Shown here one piece after another: positions 17,734-26,315 of a DNA stretch of 64,000 bases. Every line of letters starts with the position of its first letter. Within the stretch, counting starts at the first letter, position 1. The position numbers were made by a program, and so were the translations under genes. The stretch lies in the NCBI RefSeq assembly GCF_003966565.1, contig NZ_AP018718.1, positions 1,116,001 to 1,180,000 on the forward strand. The letters run 5' to 3'. The notes under the pieces were generated by a model that was not told the origin of the DNA, made no database searches, and worked only from the letters and a program-made list of their open reading frames with translations. This DNA comes from Sulfuricystis multivorans. GTDB lineage: Bacteria; Pseudomonadota; Gammaproteobacteria; Burkholderiales; Rhodocyclaceae.

Positions 17734-18672
17734 ATGTTCGGAAATTCCCGTTTCACCGAGTTTTCGTTGCTGATTCTGCTGTTGCTGACGCTGACAGGGC
17801 TCGCCCGTGCCGCCGCTCCCGATTTTCTCGTCGATGCCGGCTGGCTCGAAAGCCGGCTGAAAGACCCCAAGACCGTGGTACTCGAAGTGCGCTACTTTCC
17901 GCACCGCTACGCCACGGTCGGCCATATCCCGGGCGCCGTGCAGGTCGCGCGCTTCAAGGATCTCGGCGACAACGACCACCCGGTGCTGATGCGCCTGCCT
18001 GCGCGCGAGGTCTTCCAGGCGACGCTGCGGCGCTGGGGCGTGAATGACGATTCGACGCTCGTGCTCTACGACGATTCGCGCTCGGTGCTCGCCGCGCGGC
18101 TTTACTTCCTGCTCGACTACTACGGTTTCGATATGCGCCGGGTCAAGATCCTCGATGGCGGCACGGTCGAATGGACCGCCTTCAACGAACTGGCCAAGGA
18201 AACGGCGCCGCGAAAGCCGGGCAAGGTGACGCTCAAGCCCGGCAATCGCGCCATGATCGCCGAATGGACCGAGGTCTATGAACGCGTCGTCGTCGGCCGC
18301 GATCCGCAGGTGGTGCTGATCGACAGCCGGCCGAAGGACATGTACACCGGCAAGCTGATCCGCCATTCGGTACAAGGCGGCCATATTCCCGGCGCAGTCA
18401 ATGTCGTCAGCCTCGACCTCACCGACGCTCAGTCGCAGAAGTGGCTCTCACTCGAACAGATCGCCGCGGCCTACAAAGACATCCCCAAGGACGCGACGAT
18501 CATCACCTACTGCCATGATGGCTTCCGCTCCGCGCTTGCCTGGCTGCAACTCAAGGCTCTAGGCTACCGAAACGTGCGCTTCATGAACGGCGGCTGGAGC
18601 CAGTGGGATCGCTCGCTGACACTGCCGGTGGTGCAAGGCGACAAGCCTTACGACGAAGACTTTTCGCTGTAA
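17734..18672 (+). CDS. Exported rhodanese sulfurtransferase, copy 1
   Basis: A 312-residue periplasmic tandem rhodanese. After a signal peptide (to about residue 27) come domain 1 (PDFLVDAGWLESRL, GHIPGAVQVARF) and domain 2 with catalytic loop YCHDGFRSALAW. The mature part differs from the copy at 38158-39105 in only about five residues, while the signal peptides share no clear similarity. The ATG at 17734 has GGAGG eight nt upstream. The gene is followed at once by a CDF transporter gene, as in the second copy. Confidence 0.9.
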   Translation: MFGNSRFTEFSLLILLLLTLTGLARAAAPDFLVDAGWLESRLKDPKTVVLEVRYFPHRYATVGHIPGAVQVARFKDLGDNDHPVLMRLPAREVFQATLRRWGVNDDSTLVLYDDSRSVLAARLYFLLDYYGFDMRRVKILDGGTVEWTAFNELAKETAPRKPGKVTLKPGNRAMIAEWTEVYERVVVGRDPQVVLIDSRPKDMYTGKLIRHSVQGGHIPGAVNVVSLDLTDAQSQKWLSLEQIAAAYKDIPKDATIITYCHDGFRSALAWLQLKALGYRNVRFMNGGWSQWDRSLTLPVVQGDKPYDEDFSL

Positions 18673-18691
18673 CTGGCCTACCTTGTCGAAC

Positions 18692-19597
18692 ATGGCCCAT
18701 TCGCACGACCACGTACACGCCCATGGCGGCGATGCCCGTTCGCCCCATCAACGCCGCCAGCTGTCGATTGCGCTGGCACTGACCTGGGGTTTTGCGCTGA
18801 TCGAAGCCTTGGCGGGCTTACGCGGCGGCTCGCTGGCGCTCTTGGCCGACGCCGGCCACATGGTCACCGACGGTGCGGCCTTGGCGCTTGCTTTACTTGC
18901 CGCCTGGCTCGCAGCACGCTCGACATCGCAGCGGCATACCTATGGTTTCGGGCGCGCCGAGCTGTTGGCGGCATTGCTCAATGCCCTGGCGATGCTTGCC
19001 GTGGTGGTCGGCATCGCTTGGGAAGCCTGGGGTCGCTTTGCCGAGCCGCGGCCGATCATGGGCGAGCTGGTCAGCCTCGTCGCCGCGCTCGGTCTTGGCG
19101 TCAATCTGCTGGTCGCCTGGATGCTCTCGCACGGACAGGAAAACCTCAATGTGCGCGGCGCCTTCCTGCACGTGTTGGGTGACGTGTTGGGGTCCATCGC
19201 CGCGATCGCTGCCGGCGCCGTGGTTTGGCTCACCGGTTGGACGCCGATCGACCCATTGCTCTCGATCCTGATCGGCGGGCTGGTGCTGGCGGCGAGCCTG
19301 CGCCTGTTGCGCGAAGCCCTGCATGGCTTGATGGACGGTGTGCCTTTCTCGATCGATCTCGAACATCTGGGCAAGACGCTTGCCGCCGTGCCGGGTATTG
19401 CCGAGGTGCACGACCTGCACGTCTGGGCGCTCTCCGGCGAACGGCTGGCGCTCACGGCGCATGTGCGAGTGCGCGATTTCTCGACCTGGCCGGAAATACT
19501 GGCCGGGCTGCGCCACGAAGCGGAAGAACACGGCATCGGCCACGTCACTTTCCAGCCGGAGACCGTGCTCTGGGCGCCTTTGGTGCGACAGGACTGA
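18692..19597 (+). CDS. Cation diffusion facilitator (Zn/Cd/Co exporter), copy 1
   Basis: A 301-residue CDF antiporter of the ZitB/CzcD type. The His-rich N-terminus (AHSHDHVHAHGG) is followed by six helices; the transport-site motifs are HMVTDG in helix 2 and HVLGD in helix 5, and a C-terminal metal-binding domain includes VHDLHVWALSG. It exports divalent metals into the periplasm in exchange for protons. The ATG at 18692 starts 19 nt after the rhodanese stop. A paralogue at 39368 shares long stretches of identical DNA. Confidence 0.9.
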   Translation: MAHSHDHVHAHGGDARSPHQRRQLSIALALTWGFALIEALAGLRGGSLALLADAGHMVTDGAALALALLAAWLAARSTSQRHTYGFGRAELLAALLNALAMLAVVVGIAWEAWGRFAEPRPIMGELVSLVAALGLGVNLLVAWMLSHGQENLNVRGAFLHVLGDVLGSIAAIAAGAVVWLTGWTPIDPLLSILIGGLVLAASLRLLREALHGLMDGVPFSIDLEHLGKTLAAVPGIAEVHDLHVWALSGERLALTAHVRVRDFSTWPEILAGLRHEAEEHGIGHVTFQPETVLWAPLVRQD

Positions 19598-19599
19598 CT

Positions 19600-19625
19600 G
19601 CATCCTTTCGCCGACCGCTTCGTCT
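19600..19625 (+). promoter_or_regulatory. GCATCC-N15-CGTC promoter-like motif upstream of second mini-redoxin gene
   Basis: GCATCC (19600-19605), 15-nt spacer, CGTCT (19621-19625); ATG at 19659. It overlaps the region just after the CDF stop. Distance to ATG (38 nt from the CGTC block) matches the copies at 6811 and 9039. Confidence 0.5.
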
Positions 19626-19658
19626 CCGTCATCGTTCAACCCCTCAAGGAGTCTCATC

Positions 19659-19892
19659 ATGAAAAACATCAAGGTGCTCGGCACCGGCTGTGCCAACTGC
19701 AAGACCACGCTGAAACTGATCGAGGAGGTGGCGGCCGCCAAGGGTGTGGCCGTTCAACTCGAAAAGGTCGAGGAACTCAAGGACATCATGAGCTATGGGG
19801 TGATGAGCACGCCGGGCGTCGTCATCGACGGCAAGGTGGTGCACGCCGGCGGCATCCCGAGCCGCGAGAAGATCGAGTCGTGGCTAGCCTGA
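19659..19892 (+). CDS. Mini-thioredoxin (TM0996/MTH895-type), copy 2
   Basis: A 77-residue protein identical to the 9078-9311 product at 74 positions, with redox pair Cys11/Cys14 (GTGCANCKTT) and STPGVVIDGK. Here it follows a CDF exporter, not a CcdA-like gene, so the module has been copied into a different context. A CAAGGAG ribosome site precedes the ATG. Cytoplasmic; proposed to buffer or deliver thiol electrons during metal stress. Confidence 0.9.
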   Translation: MKNIKVLGTGCANCKTTLKLIEEVAAAKGVAVQLEKVEELKDIMSYGVMSTPGVVIDGKVVHAGGIPSREKIESWLA

Positions 19893-20053
19893 CGGACTGA
19901 TCGCCAAATGGCGCGGCCTCGGCGATGATGATTTTGGCAACACCTGGTTACACATTCTCACAGGTTCCCGTTTGATTGCGCAGGCGAAACAAACTAGCCT
20001 GGCATTAGGTGGCTGAAAAGCCTCTGTTTGCCAATCCAAGCAAGGAGATGATC

Positions 20054-20398
20054 ATGAAGAAACTTGCACTGACTGCTTCCTTCCTGACCGCCGCAGTCGT
20101 CGCGGCCTCCGCCTTTGCGCAAATGGGACCGGGTGGCGGTATGGGCCCGGGCGGAATGGGCAAGGGCCGCTTCGCCTGGAACCAGACCTACACGCCGGGC
20201 TGGACGCTGATGACGCCGGAAGAGCGCACCGCCTGGCAGGCGCAGATGCGCGAAGTGAAAACGTATGAGGAATGCGTGGCCACTCAAGAAGCCCATCGCA
20301 AGGTGATGGAAGAGCGCGCCAAGGAAAAAGGCGTGCAGCTTATGCCGCCACGCCGGAACGGCTGCGATGTCATGAAGGCGCGCGGGATCATCAAGTAA
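20054..20398 (+). CDS. Small periplasmic PGWxLMTPEER-family protein, copy 1
   Basis: A 114-residue exported protein: signal peptide (cleavage near ASAFAQ), a Gly/Met-rich insert (MGPGGGMGPGGMG) unique to this copy, then the conserved core NQTYTPGWTLMTPEER, KTYEECVATQEAH and RRNGCDVMKARG. Two Cys flank a helical segment and could form a disulfide. Paralogues lie at 27604 and 29117. Function is unknown; neighbourhood suggests periplasmic metal or thiol stress. The start at 20054 follows AAGGAGATGATC. Confidence 0.8.
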   Translation: MKKLALTASFLTAAVVAASAFAQMGPGGGMGPGGMGKGRFAWNQTYTPGWTLMTPEERTAWQAQMREVKTYEECVATQEAHRKVMEERAKEKGVQLMPPRRNGCDVMKARGIIK

Positions 20399-20406
20399 GC
20401 TGCAAC

Positions 20407-20483
20407 GCTGGCGGGGCGGCCCTGACCCAGGGTGCCGTCCCGCCAGCGCCGACTATTCGAGGTGAGTCGGCGCTCGGCGGGAC
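20407..20483 (+). repeat. Composite hairpin containing dispersed element copy c and an inverted copy
   Basis: The element (20433-20460) is flanked by complementary arms on both sides. GCTGGCGGGGCGGC (20407-20420) pairs with GCCGTCCCGCCAGC (20434-20447). Alternatively GTCCCGCCAGCGCCGAC (20437-20453) pairs with GTCGGCGCTCGGCGGGAC (20466-20483) with one bulge. The two stems share the same bases, so they exclude each other. It fills the 124-nt gap between the small periplasmic protein and the ABC transporter gene. Confidence 0.65.
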
Positions 20484-20522
20484 TTCAAAAATTCCTCCAG
20501 CACCGACTTTGGTAAGCAGACC

Positions 20523-21254
20523 ATGAGCCTTGTTTATGCCCAGCGCGTGACGAAAACCTACCGCGTCGGCGACATCGACGTGCCGGCGATCAAAGGCGTC
20601 GATTTCGCTATCGAACCCGCCGCTTTCGTCGCCTTCGTCGGCCCCTCGGGCAGCGGCAAGAGCACGCTGCTCAACATGATCGGCTGTCTCGACCATCCGA
20701 CCAGCGGTACCTTGAAAGTGCTCGATACCGACATCGCCACGCTGGATCGCCGCGCTGCGGCAAGATTTCGCGGCGAGCACATCGGTTTCGTGTTCCAGGA
20801 TTTCAACCTGATTCCCGTCCTTACCGTGTTCGAGAACGTCGAGTATCCCTTGCGCATGGTGCAGAAATGGCCGAAGGAGAAGCGCCGGGAGCAGGTGCTG
20901 CGCATGCTCGAGGCCGTCGGGATGCGGGATCAGGCCGACAAGCGGCCCGACCAGATCTCTGGCGGCCAGAAGCAGCGCGTCGCCGTGGCGCGCGCGCTGG
21001 TCAGCAACCCAAAACTGGTGCTCGCCGACGAGCCAACCGCCAACCTCGACCATGACACCGCCTACCGCATCATCGAACTGATGAAATCGATGCGCGACGA
21101 ATTCAGAACCACCTTCGTCTTCTCCACGCACGACCCGAAGATCATGGGCGAGGCCGAGGTCACTTTTACGCTCGAAGACGGGATCATGGGCGAGGCCGAG
21201 GTCACTTTTACGCTCGAAGACGGCCGCCTGAAGAACGGAGGCGATCATGTTTGA
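20523..21254 (+). CDS. ABC transporter ATP-binding protein (MacB/LolD type) with tandem repeat
   Basis: A 243-residue ATPase with Walker [10 protein letters not shown], signature ISGGQKQRV and Walker [13 protein letters not shown]; typical of the LolD/MacB group. Near the C-terminus the 14-residue unit [14 protein letters not shown] occurs twice in a row, encoded by a perfect-looking 42-bp tandem duplication (21141-21182, 21183-21224). Normal family members have this once, so the copy is about 14 residues too long. It stays in frame and probably tolerated. It overlaps the permease gene by 8 nt. Confidence 0.9.
   Translation: MSLVYAQRVTKTYRVGDIDVPAIKGVDFAIEPAAFVAFVGPSGSGKSTLLNMIGCLDHPTSGTLKVLDTDIATLDRRAAARFRGEHIGFVFQDFNLIPVLTVFENVEYPLRMVQKWPKEKRREQVLRMLEAVGMRDQADKRPDQISGGQKQRVAVARALVSNPKLVLADEPTANLDHDTAYRIIELMKSMRDEFRTTFVFSTHDPKIMGEAEVTFTLEDGIMGEAEVTFTLEDGRLKNGGDHV
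21141..21224 (+). repeat. 42-bp tandem duplication inside the ABC ATPase gene
   Basis: Two adjacent units starting ATCATGGGCGAGGCCGAGGT, one at 21141 and one at 21183, essentially identical. The unit is a multiple of three, adding 14 residues after the last beta strand. Near-identity points to a recent slip-type duplication. Confidence 0.92.
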
Positions 21255-22494
21255 TGTGCTCGCCATCGCCAGCCGCAACCTGCTGCGCTACCGCCGCCGC
21301 ACTTCGCTCACCCTGCTGTTGATCGTCATCGGCATGCTGGCGGTGCTGCTGTTCGTGGCCATCGCCGGCTCTTTCAAGGCGATGATGATCGGCCAGATCA
21401 CCGACTCGCTGCTTGGCCACGTGCAGGTGCATCGCAAGGGCTATGTTGCTGCGATCGACAGCCTGCCACTCAATCTCAACATGCGCCCCAACATGCTCGC
21501 CAAGCTCGACGAGGCGCTGAAAGCCGAGCCGGCCATCGCCGCGCGGTCGCCGCGCATCAAGTTCGGCGGCATGTTCAGCAACTTCACCGAAACGACCAGC
21601 ATCCGCGTCAATGGCATTGATCCCGAGCGCGAAGCGGCCACCGTGCCGCTCCTGCCCGGCCGCATCGCCGAGGGCGATAAGAGCGGTCCCCTGGTGGCGC
21701 GCGGCCAGATCGTCATCCCGCAACTGCTGGCGCGCGGTCTCAAGGTCAAGGTTGGCGACACCGTGGTGGTGGTGGCGACCAACAAGGATGGTTCGGTGAA
21801 TGGCAAGACCTTCGTCGTGCGCGGCATCATGGAGGCGGTTACCGGCCCCGGTGGCCGCGATTCCTATGTCCATATCGAGGATGCACGCGAGCTCTTGCGC
21901 ATGAACGAGGCGGAGGTCAGCGAAATCGTCGTGCGGCTCAAGGACTTTTCCCAGCTCGACCGCGTCGGTGCGCGCCTCAAGGCGGCCATTGAAGGGCTGA
22001 CCAACAAGGAAGGCAAGCCGATGCTGGAGGTGCACGACTGGACGCAACTCTCGCCCTTCGCCAACATCGCTCGGATGATCGACCTGATGACGCTGTTCAT
22101 CAAGATCATGCTGGTCTCCATCGTACTGGTCGCGGTGATGAACGTGATGATCATGGCGGTGTTCGAACGCATCCGCGAAATTGGCACCATCGCCGCCATC
22201 GGCACGCCGCCGTCGCGCATCCTCTCGCTGTTCCTCGCCGAAGGTCTGATGTTGGGCATTGTCGGCACGGTAGCGGGCATCGCCGCGAGCCTGGCCGCCA
22301 TCGCCGGCATCAATGTCTGGAAGCCCACCTTCAATTTCGGCCAGCAACAGGGGCTGGTGATGGCGCCCTCCATCGCCGCTGGCGACGTGCTGACCATCGC
22401 CGGCCTGGTGATCCTGGTCGCGGTCATCGCCAGCCTGCAACCGGCCTGGAAGGCGTCGCGCATGGACCCGATCACCGCCCTGCGTCACGTTTGA
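21247..22494 (+). CDS. ABC transporter permease (MacB/FtsX family)
   Basis: A 415-residue inner-membrane protein with the MacB topology: one N-terminal helix (about residues 18-40, SLTLLLIVIGMLAVLLFVAIAG), a large periplasmic domain (about 45-270), and three C-terminal helices (FtsX domain, from about 280, MTLFIKIMLVSIVLVAVMNV). With the ATPase it forms a mechanotransmission-type exporter or lipoprotein/substrate transfer machine. The following LolA-like and outer-membrane genes suggest transfer of something to or across the outer membrane. Confidence 0.88.
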   Translation: MFDVLAIASRNLLRYRRRTSLTLLLIVIGMLAVLLFVAIAGSFKAMMIGQITDSLLGHVQVHRKGYVAAIDSLPLNLNMRPNMLAKLDEALKAEPAIAARSPRIKFGGMFSNFTETTSIRVNGIDPEREAATVPLLPGRIAEGDKSGPLVARGQIVIPQLLARGLKVKVGDTVVVVATNKDGSVNGKTFVVRGIMEAVTGPGGRDSYVHIEDARELLRMNEAEVSEIVVRLKDFSQLDRVGARLKAAIEGLTNKEGKPMLEVHDWTQLSPFANIARMIDLMTLFIKIMLVSIVLVAVMNVMIMAVFERIREIGTIAAIGTPPSRILSLFLAEGLMLGIVGTVAGIAASLAAIAGINVWKPTFNFGQQQGLVMAPSIAAGDVLTIAGLVILVAVIASLQPAWKASRMDPITALRHV

Positions 22495-22500
22495 GGATTC

Positions 22501-23232
22501 ATGATGAAGAAGCTGCTCGCTGCGCTGTTTTTCCTGTGTGCCAGTTCGGCCTATGCCCTCGATGGCCAAGAGATTCTCAAACAAGTCGACCGCAACCTCG
22601 AACCCGAGTCCTCCGAATCCCTGCGCAAGCTCATCAATGTCGAGCCGGACGGTCGGAAAAAAGAGTTCGTGCTCTATTCGGTCCGGAAGGGGCGCGACCA
22701 AGTCGTCGGCCTGTTCCTCGCGCCGGAAAGCGACAAGGGCCGCGCCACGCTCCGCCAGGGCGACAACATGTGGCTCTACATTCCCGAGGTCGGCAAGCCG
22801 ATGCGCATCACCAGCATGCAGTCGGTCACCGGCGGCGTGTTCAACAACGCCGACATTCTGCGCATCGACTACACCGCCGAATACAACGTCGAAGCGCTGG
22901 CCGAGGACGGGGATCGGCACCTGCTCACCCTCAAGGCCAAGACAGGTGAAGTCGCCTACGACAAGCTGAAGATGTGGGTGGACAAGAAGGCGTTGCTGCC
23001 CGTCGCCATCGAATGCTACGCCGCCAGCGGCATGCTCATCAAGACGCTGCATTTCAAGGACATCAAGGAGTTCGGGGCCGGCCTCAAACGGCCAGCTACC
23101 ATCGAGACCGACAGCCCGCTCTACAAGGGTTACAAGTCGGTGATGATCTACGGCCAGATCAAGAAGCGCGAGTTTCCCGACGAAGTGTTCACCCTCAACT
23201 ACCTGCCGCGCGTCGGGGAACTGAGAAAGTGA
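22501..23232 (+). CDS. Outer-membrane lipoprotein-sorting (LolA-like) protein
   Basis: A 243-residue periplasmic protein with a signal peptide (to SSAYALDG). It belongs to the LolA-fold 'outer membrane lipoprotein-sorting' group (PF17131-like): LRQGDNMWLYIPEVGKPMRI, the MWVDKKALLPVAIE strand and the C-terminal FTLNYLPRV. Members commonly sit beside MacB/FtsX-type ABC genes and are thought to carry lipids or lipoproteins through the periplasm. The stop overlaps the GTG start of the barrel gene. Confidence 0.82.
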   Translation: MMKKLLAALFFLCASSAYALDGQEILKQVDRNLEPESSESLRKLINVEPDGRKKEFVLYSVRKGRDQVVGLFLAPESDKGRATLRQGDNMWLYIPEVGKPMRITSMQSVTGGVFNNADILRIDYTAEYNVEALAEDGDRHLLTLKAKTGEVAYDKLKMWVDKKALLPVAIECYAASGMLIKTLHFKDIKEFGAGLKRPATIETDSPLYKGYKSVMIYGQIKKREFPDEVFTLNYLPRVGELRK

Positions 23233-24479
23233 GAGCCATACTGGTCCTGGTCGCCTGCCTGCTCTTGGGCGGTGTCCAGGCGGAGGAGTTCAGTTTCGAT
23301 GCCAGCGCATTCGAGAAAAAGCCGTTCGAGTTCGGTGGCTATCTCGAACTCAAGGCCGAGCGGGCCGACCTCAACCGCGATGGCAGCCTCTACAAGCTCA
23401 ATGGCCTTGATCGCGATACGCTGAACCGCAACACCGCCACGGCCAAGCTCAACGCCAAATTCACCCAGGGCATCGCCAGCCTCAATCTAAAATACTCGGC
23501 AAGCGTGCAGCGCGATGAGCTCGCCAGCCTCCACGACAATCACTTCGACGAAGCCTACCTTTCCCTCAAGCCCGATCCCGGCTTCACGCTCGACACCGGC
23601 AAGATCGCGATGAAGTGGGGCAAGGGCTACGCATGGAATCCGGTCGGCTTCATCGAGCGGCCGAAAGATCCGAACGACGTCGAGCTGACGCGCGAGGGAT
23701 ACACCATGGTGGCCGCCGACTTCATCCGCAATTTTGACGGCGACCTGAAAACCGTGGCTTTCACCCCTGTGTTGCTGCCCGTAAGCAACCACTACAACAA
23801 CGATTTCGGCGCACCCGACCACACCAATGTCGCGGCGAAGCTCTATCTGCTCTACAAAGACACCGACATCGATTTCGTCTGGTTCAACGGCGGCAGCCGC
23901 ACAACGCGCTTCGGCATCGACTTCTCGAAGAACCTGACGAGCAATTTCGAGATCCACGGCGAATGGGCGCGCATCCGCGACTTCGAACAACGCCGCATCG
24001 ACGCCGCCGGCAACGTGAAGAGCGTCACCCGCGACGTCACCAGCGCGCTGATCGGCCTGCGCTACCTGACGCAGAACGACACCACCTGGATCGCCGAGCT
24101 CTACCGCAATGGTACTGGCTATACCGAGCCTCAGCTTGCCGACTTCCTCCAGCTTGCCGAGAGCGGCAACCCGCTGCTCGTCAACAAGGCGAAGCAGATC
24201 AGCCCGGCCTACGCGCGCCCCAACGCCGGTCGCGATTACCTGTATCTCAAGGTAAGCCAGAAGGAGCCCTTCGACATCGTCTATTTCACGCCGTCGCTGA
24301 CGTGGATGGTCAATCTGGCCGACAAAAGCTGGTCACTCACGCCGGAGCTGCTTTACACTGGCATTACCAACCTCGACCTTCGTTTGCGCGCCACATGGCT
24401 ACACGGAAAGAGCTACAGCGAGTTCGGCGAAAAGCAAAACCGGCGTAAGCTGGAGTTGATGGCCCGTTTTTATTTTTGA
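23229..24479 (+). CDS. Predicted outer-membrane beta-barrel protein
   Basis: A 416-residue exported protein with a GTG start overlapping the upstream stop (GTGA) and a signal peptide (ILVLVACLLLGGVQAEE). Alternating polar/apolar strands run throughout, with a C-terminal aromatic end KLELMARFYF typical of outer-membrane barrels. It contains many Asp/Asn-rich loops (KADLNRDG-like). It forms a four-gene set with the ABC ATPase, permease and LolA-like protein. The cargo is unknown. Confidence 0.78.
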   Translation: MRAILVLVACLLLGGVQAEEFSFDASAFEKKPFEFGGYLELKAERADLNRDGSLYKLNGLDRDTLNRNTATAKLNAKFTQGIASLNLKYSASVQRDELASLHDNHFDEAYLSLKPDPGFTLDTGKIAMKWGKGYAWNPVGFIERPKDPNDVELTREGYTMVAADFIRNFDGDLKTVAFTPVLLPVSNHYNNDFGAPDHTNVAAKLYLLYKDTDIDFVWFNGGSRTTRFGIDFSKNLTSNFEIHGEWARIRDFEQRRIDAAGNVKSVTRDVTSALIGLRYLTQNDTTWIAELYRNGTGYTEPQLADFLQLAESGNPLLVNKAKQISPAYARPNAGRDYLYLKVSQKEPFDIVYFTPSLTWMVNLADKSWSLTPELLYTGITNLDLRLRATWLHGKSYSEFGEKQNRRKLELMARFYF

Positions 24480-24556
24480 GCCCATGACTTCTTTTCCTTT
24501 GGCTTTCGCCGCTCACGTGAGCCCGCACCCAAGTCGGAGTGAGCGTTCCTTTCCTT

Positions 24557-24581
24557 TGCCGTCCCGCCAGCGCCGACTTTT
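24557..24581 (+). repeat. Dispersed intercistronic element, copy d
   Basis: TGCCGTCCCGCCAGCGCCGA then CTTTT in the 192-nt gap between the barrel gene and the thiolase gene. Identical to copies a and c through 20 bases. Nothing else clear in this gap except a weak GCATCC-N14-CGTT at 24598. Confidence 0.75.
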
Positions 24582-24658
24582 CACCGCCCCCCTCGGTGCA
24601 TCCATAAGCGGATTGCTCGTTTTCAACAATATCGAGGCCGCATGTCGCGGCCGGGCAC

Positions 24659-25855
24659 TTGGGAGACCATCATGGCAAACCGCGAATCGTCCTGTGTAAC
24701 CCCGTCCGTACCCCCATCGGCACCTACGGCGGCACTTTGAAGAACACCCCGGCGACGGAACTTGGCGCCGTCGTCATTCGTGAAGTCCTAAAGCGCTCCG
24801 GCCTTGCGCCGGAAAAAGTGCACACCTTGGTCATGGGCCAGGTCATTCAGGCGGGCAGCAAGATGAATCCGGCGCGCCAGGCCGGCATCGGCGGCGGCTT
24901 GCCGGTCGAAGTGCCGGCGCTGACGGTCAATCGCGTTTGCGGCTCCGGCGCCCAGGCCATCGCCTCGGCGGCCATGGAGATCATGGCTGGCTACATTGAT
25001 TGCGCCATCGCCGGCGGCATGGAGAACATGGACATGGCGCCCTACCTCTTGCCGCAGGGCCGCTGGGGCGCGCGCATGGGCGACATCACCATGTTCGATA
25101 GCATGTTGATGGACGGCTTGAACGATGCCTTTTCTGGCCAGCACTCCGGCTGGCATACCGAGGATCTGGTCGCCAAATACGGCATCAGCCGCGCCGACCA
25201 GGATGCGTGGGCCTTGCGCTCGCAACAGAACTTCACCGCGGCGCAGGCGGCCGGCAAGTTCGCGGCCGAGATCGTGCCGGTTGAGGTCAAGGGCCGCAAG
25301 GGGCCGGAACTCTTTGCCAAAGACGAGCACAACCGCCCTGACACCACGGCCGAATCCCTGGCCAAACTGCGTCCCGCCTTCCGCAAGGATGGCACCATCA
25401 CGGCGGGCAACGCGCCGGGGCTCAACACCGGCGCGGCGGCGATGATCGTCTGCGAGCGTGGCTTTGCCGAGGCGAATGGCCTGCAGCCGGTGGCAAGGCT
25501 GGCGTCCTATGGCGTGGCAGCTGTCGAGCCCGGCTTCTTCGGCATCGGCCCGGTGCCCGCCGTCCGGCAGGCCCTGGCGCGCGCCAGCTGGCAGGTCGGC
25601 GACGTCGATCGCGTGGAGATCAACGAAGCCTTCGCCGCCATCGCCATTGCCTGTACGCGCGAACTGGGCTTTGCGCAGGACGTGGTGAATGTCGAGGGCG
25701 GCGCCATCGCCCACGGCCACCCGATCGGCGCCTCCGGTGCGGTGTTGACCACGAGGTTGATCCATTCGATGCACCGCGACGGGCTGAAGCGCGGTATCGT
25801 TACGCTGTGCATCGGTGGCGGCCAGGGCATCGCGCTGGCATTGGAAACGATCTGA
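24659..25855 (+). CDS. Acetyl-CoA C-acetyltransferase (thiolase), start region disturbed
   Basis: A 398-residue thiolase. The nucleophile Cys is in VNRVCGSGAQAI, the catalytic His in GGAIAHGHPIGASG and the second Cys in LCIGGGQGIAL; NEAFAA is also present. It condenses or cleaves acyl-CoA. In the open frame the only upstream start is TTG 24659 (MGDHHGKPRIVLCNPVRT). A well-placed ATG at 24672 with GGGAGA upstream is one base out of frame (ATGGCAAACCGCGAATCGTC; an extra A would give MANREIVLCNP). Either a TTG start is used or a base is missing. Confidence 0.88.
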   Translation: MGDHHGKPRIVLCNPVRTPIGTYGGTLKNTPATELGAVVIREVLKRSGLAPEKVHTLVMGQVIQAGSKMNPARQAGIGGGLPVEVPALTVNRVCGSGAQAIASAAMEIMAGYIDCAIAGGMENMDMAPYLLPQGRWGARMGDITMFDSMLMDGLNDAFSGQHSGWHTEDLVAKYGISRADQDAWALRSQQNFTAAQAAGKFAAEIVPVEVKGRKGPELFAKDEHNRPDTTAESLAKLRPAFRKDGTITAGNAPGLNTGAAAMIVCERGFAEANGLQPVARLASYGVAAVEPGFFGIGPVPAVRQALARASWQVGDVDRVEINEAFAAIAIACTRELGFAQDVVNVEGGAIAHGHPIGASGAVLTTRLIHSMHRDGLKRGIVTLCIGGGQGIALALETI

Positions 25856-25869
25856 AAGGAGAACGACAC

Positions 25870-26292
25870 ATGAGAAAGCAATGGAAGACATTCCTCGTCA
25901 CCGCCGGCCTGCTGGTAGGCGGTTCCGTGCTTGCGGCGGACAAGCTGATCGATGTGGGCAAGGGCGAATACAACGCTGCCTGCGCCAGTTGCCATGGTCT
26001 GCAAGGCAAAGGCGATGGACCGGCCGCCGACCAGATGAAGACGAAGGTCCCCGATATCACCGGCCTGGCGAAGGCCAACAACGGCGTCTTCCCCTTCGAC
26101 AAGGTCTATCAGATCATCGACGGCCGTGCCGAGATCAAGGCGCATGGCTCGCGCGAAATGCCGATCTGGGGCGCGGCGTTCCGCCGGCAGACCTCGGTCT
26201 ATTTCGAAAACTACGCCGGCGATCCCGAATCCGGTGCGCGCAGCCGCATCCTGGCGCTGACCGAATATGTCTATCGCTTGCAGCAGAAATAA
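25870..26292 (+). CDS. Exported monoheme cytochrome c
   Basis: A 140-residue class I type cytochrome c. Signal peptide (VGGSVLAAD), heme site CASCH in YNAACASCHGLQGKGDGPAA and a probable axial Met in REMPIWG. It has the ATG at 25870 after AAAGGAGAACGAC. It lies between the thiolase and dsbB; it could serve as electron acceptor for a periplasmic dehydrogenase or for sulfur or thiol oxidation, but there is no specific clue. Confidence 0.87.
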   Translation: MRKQWKTFLVTAGLLVGGSVLAADKLIDVGKGEYNAACASCHGLQGKGDGPAADQMKTKVPDITGLAKANNGVFPFDKVYQIIDGRAEIKAHGSREMPIWGAAFRRQTSVYFENYAGDPESGARSRILALTEYVYRLQQK

Positions 26293-26315
26293 CCCGGAAG
26301 CCCCGGGCCGATCAG

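Noticed and set aside
21208..23052. A 614-codon minus-strand open frame opposite the ABC permease and LolA-like genes
   Set aside because: It is antisense to well-supported genes, has Arg/His/Asp-rich shadow composition and no recognisable domain; long antisense frames are common in GC-rich DNA.
24598..24622. GCATCC-N14-CGTTT before the thiolase as a fifth promoter motif
   Set aside because: Spacer is 14, not 15, and the second block is CGTT; probably chance.
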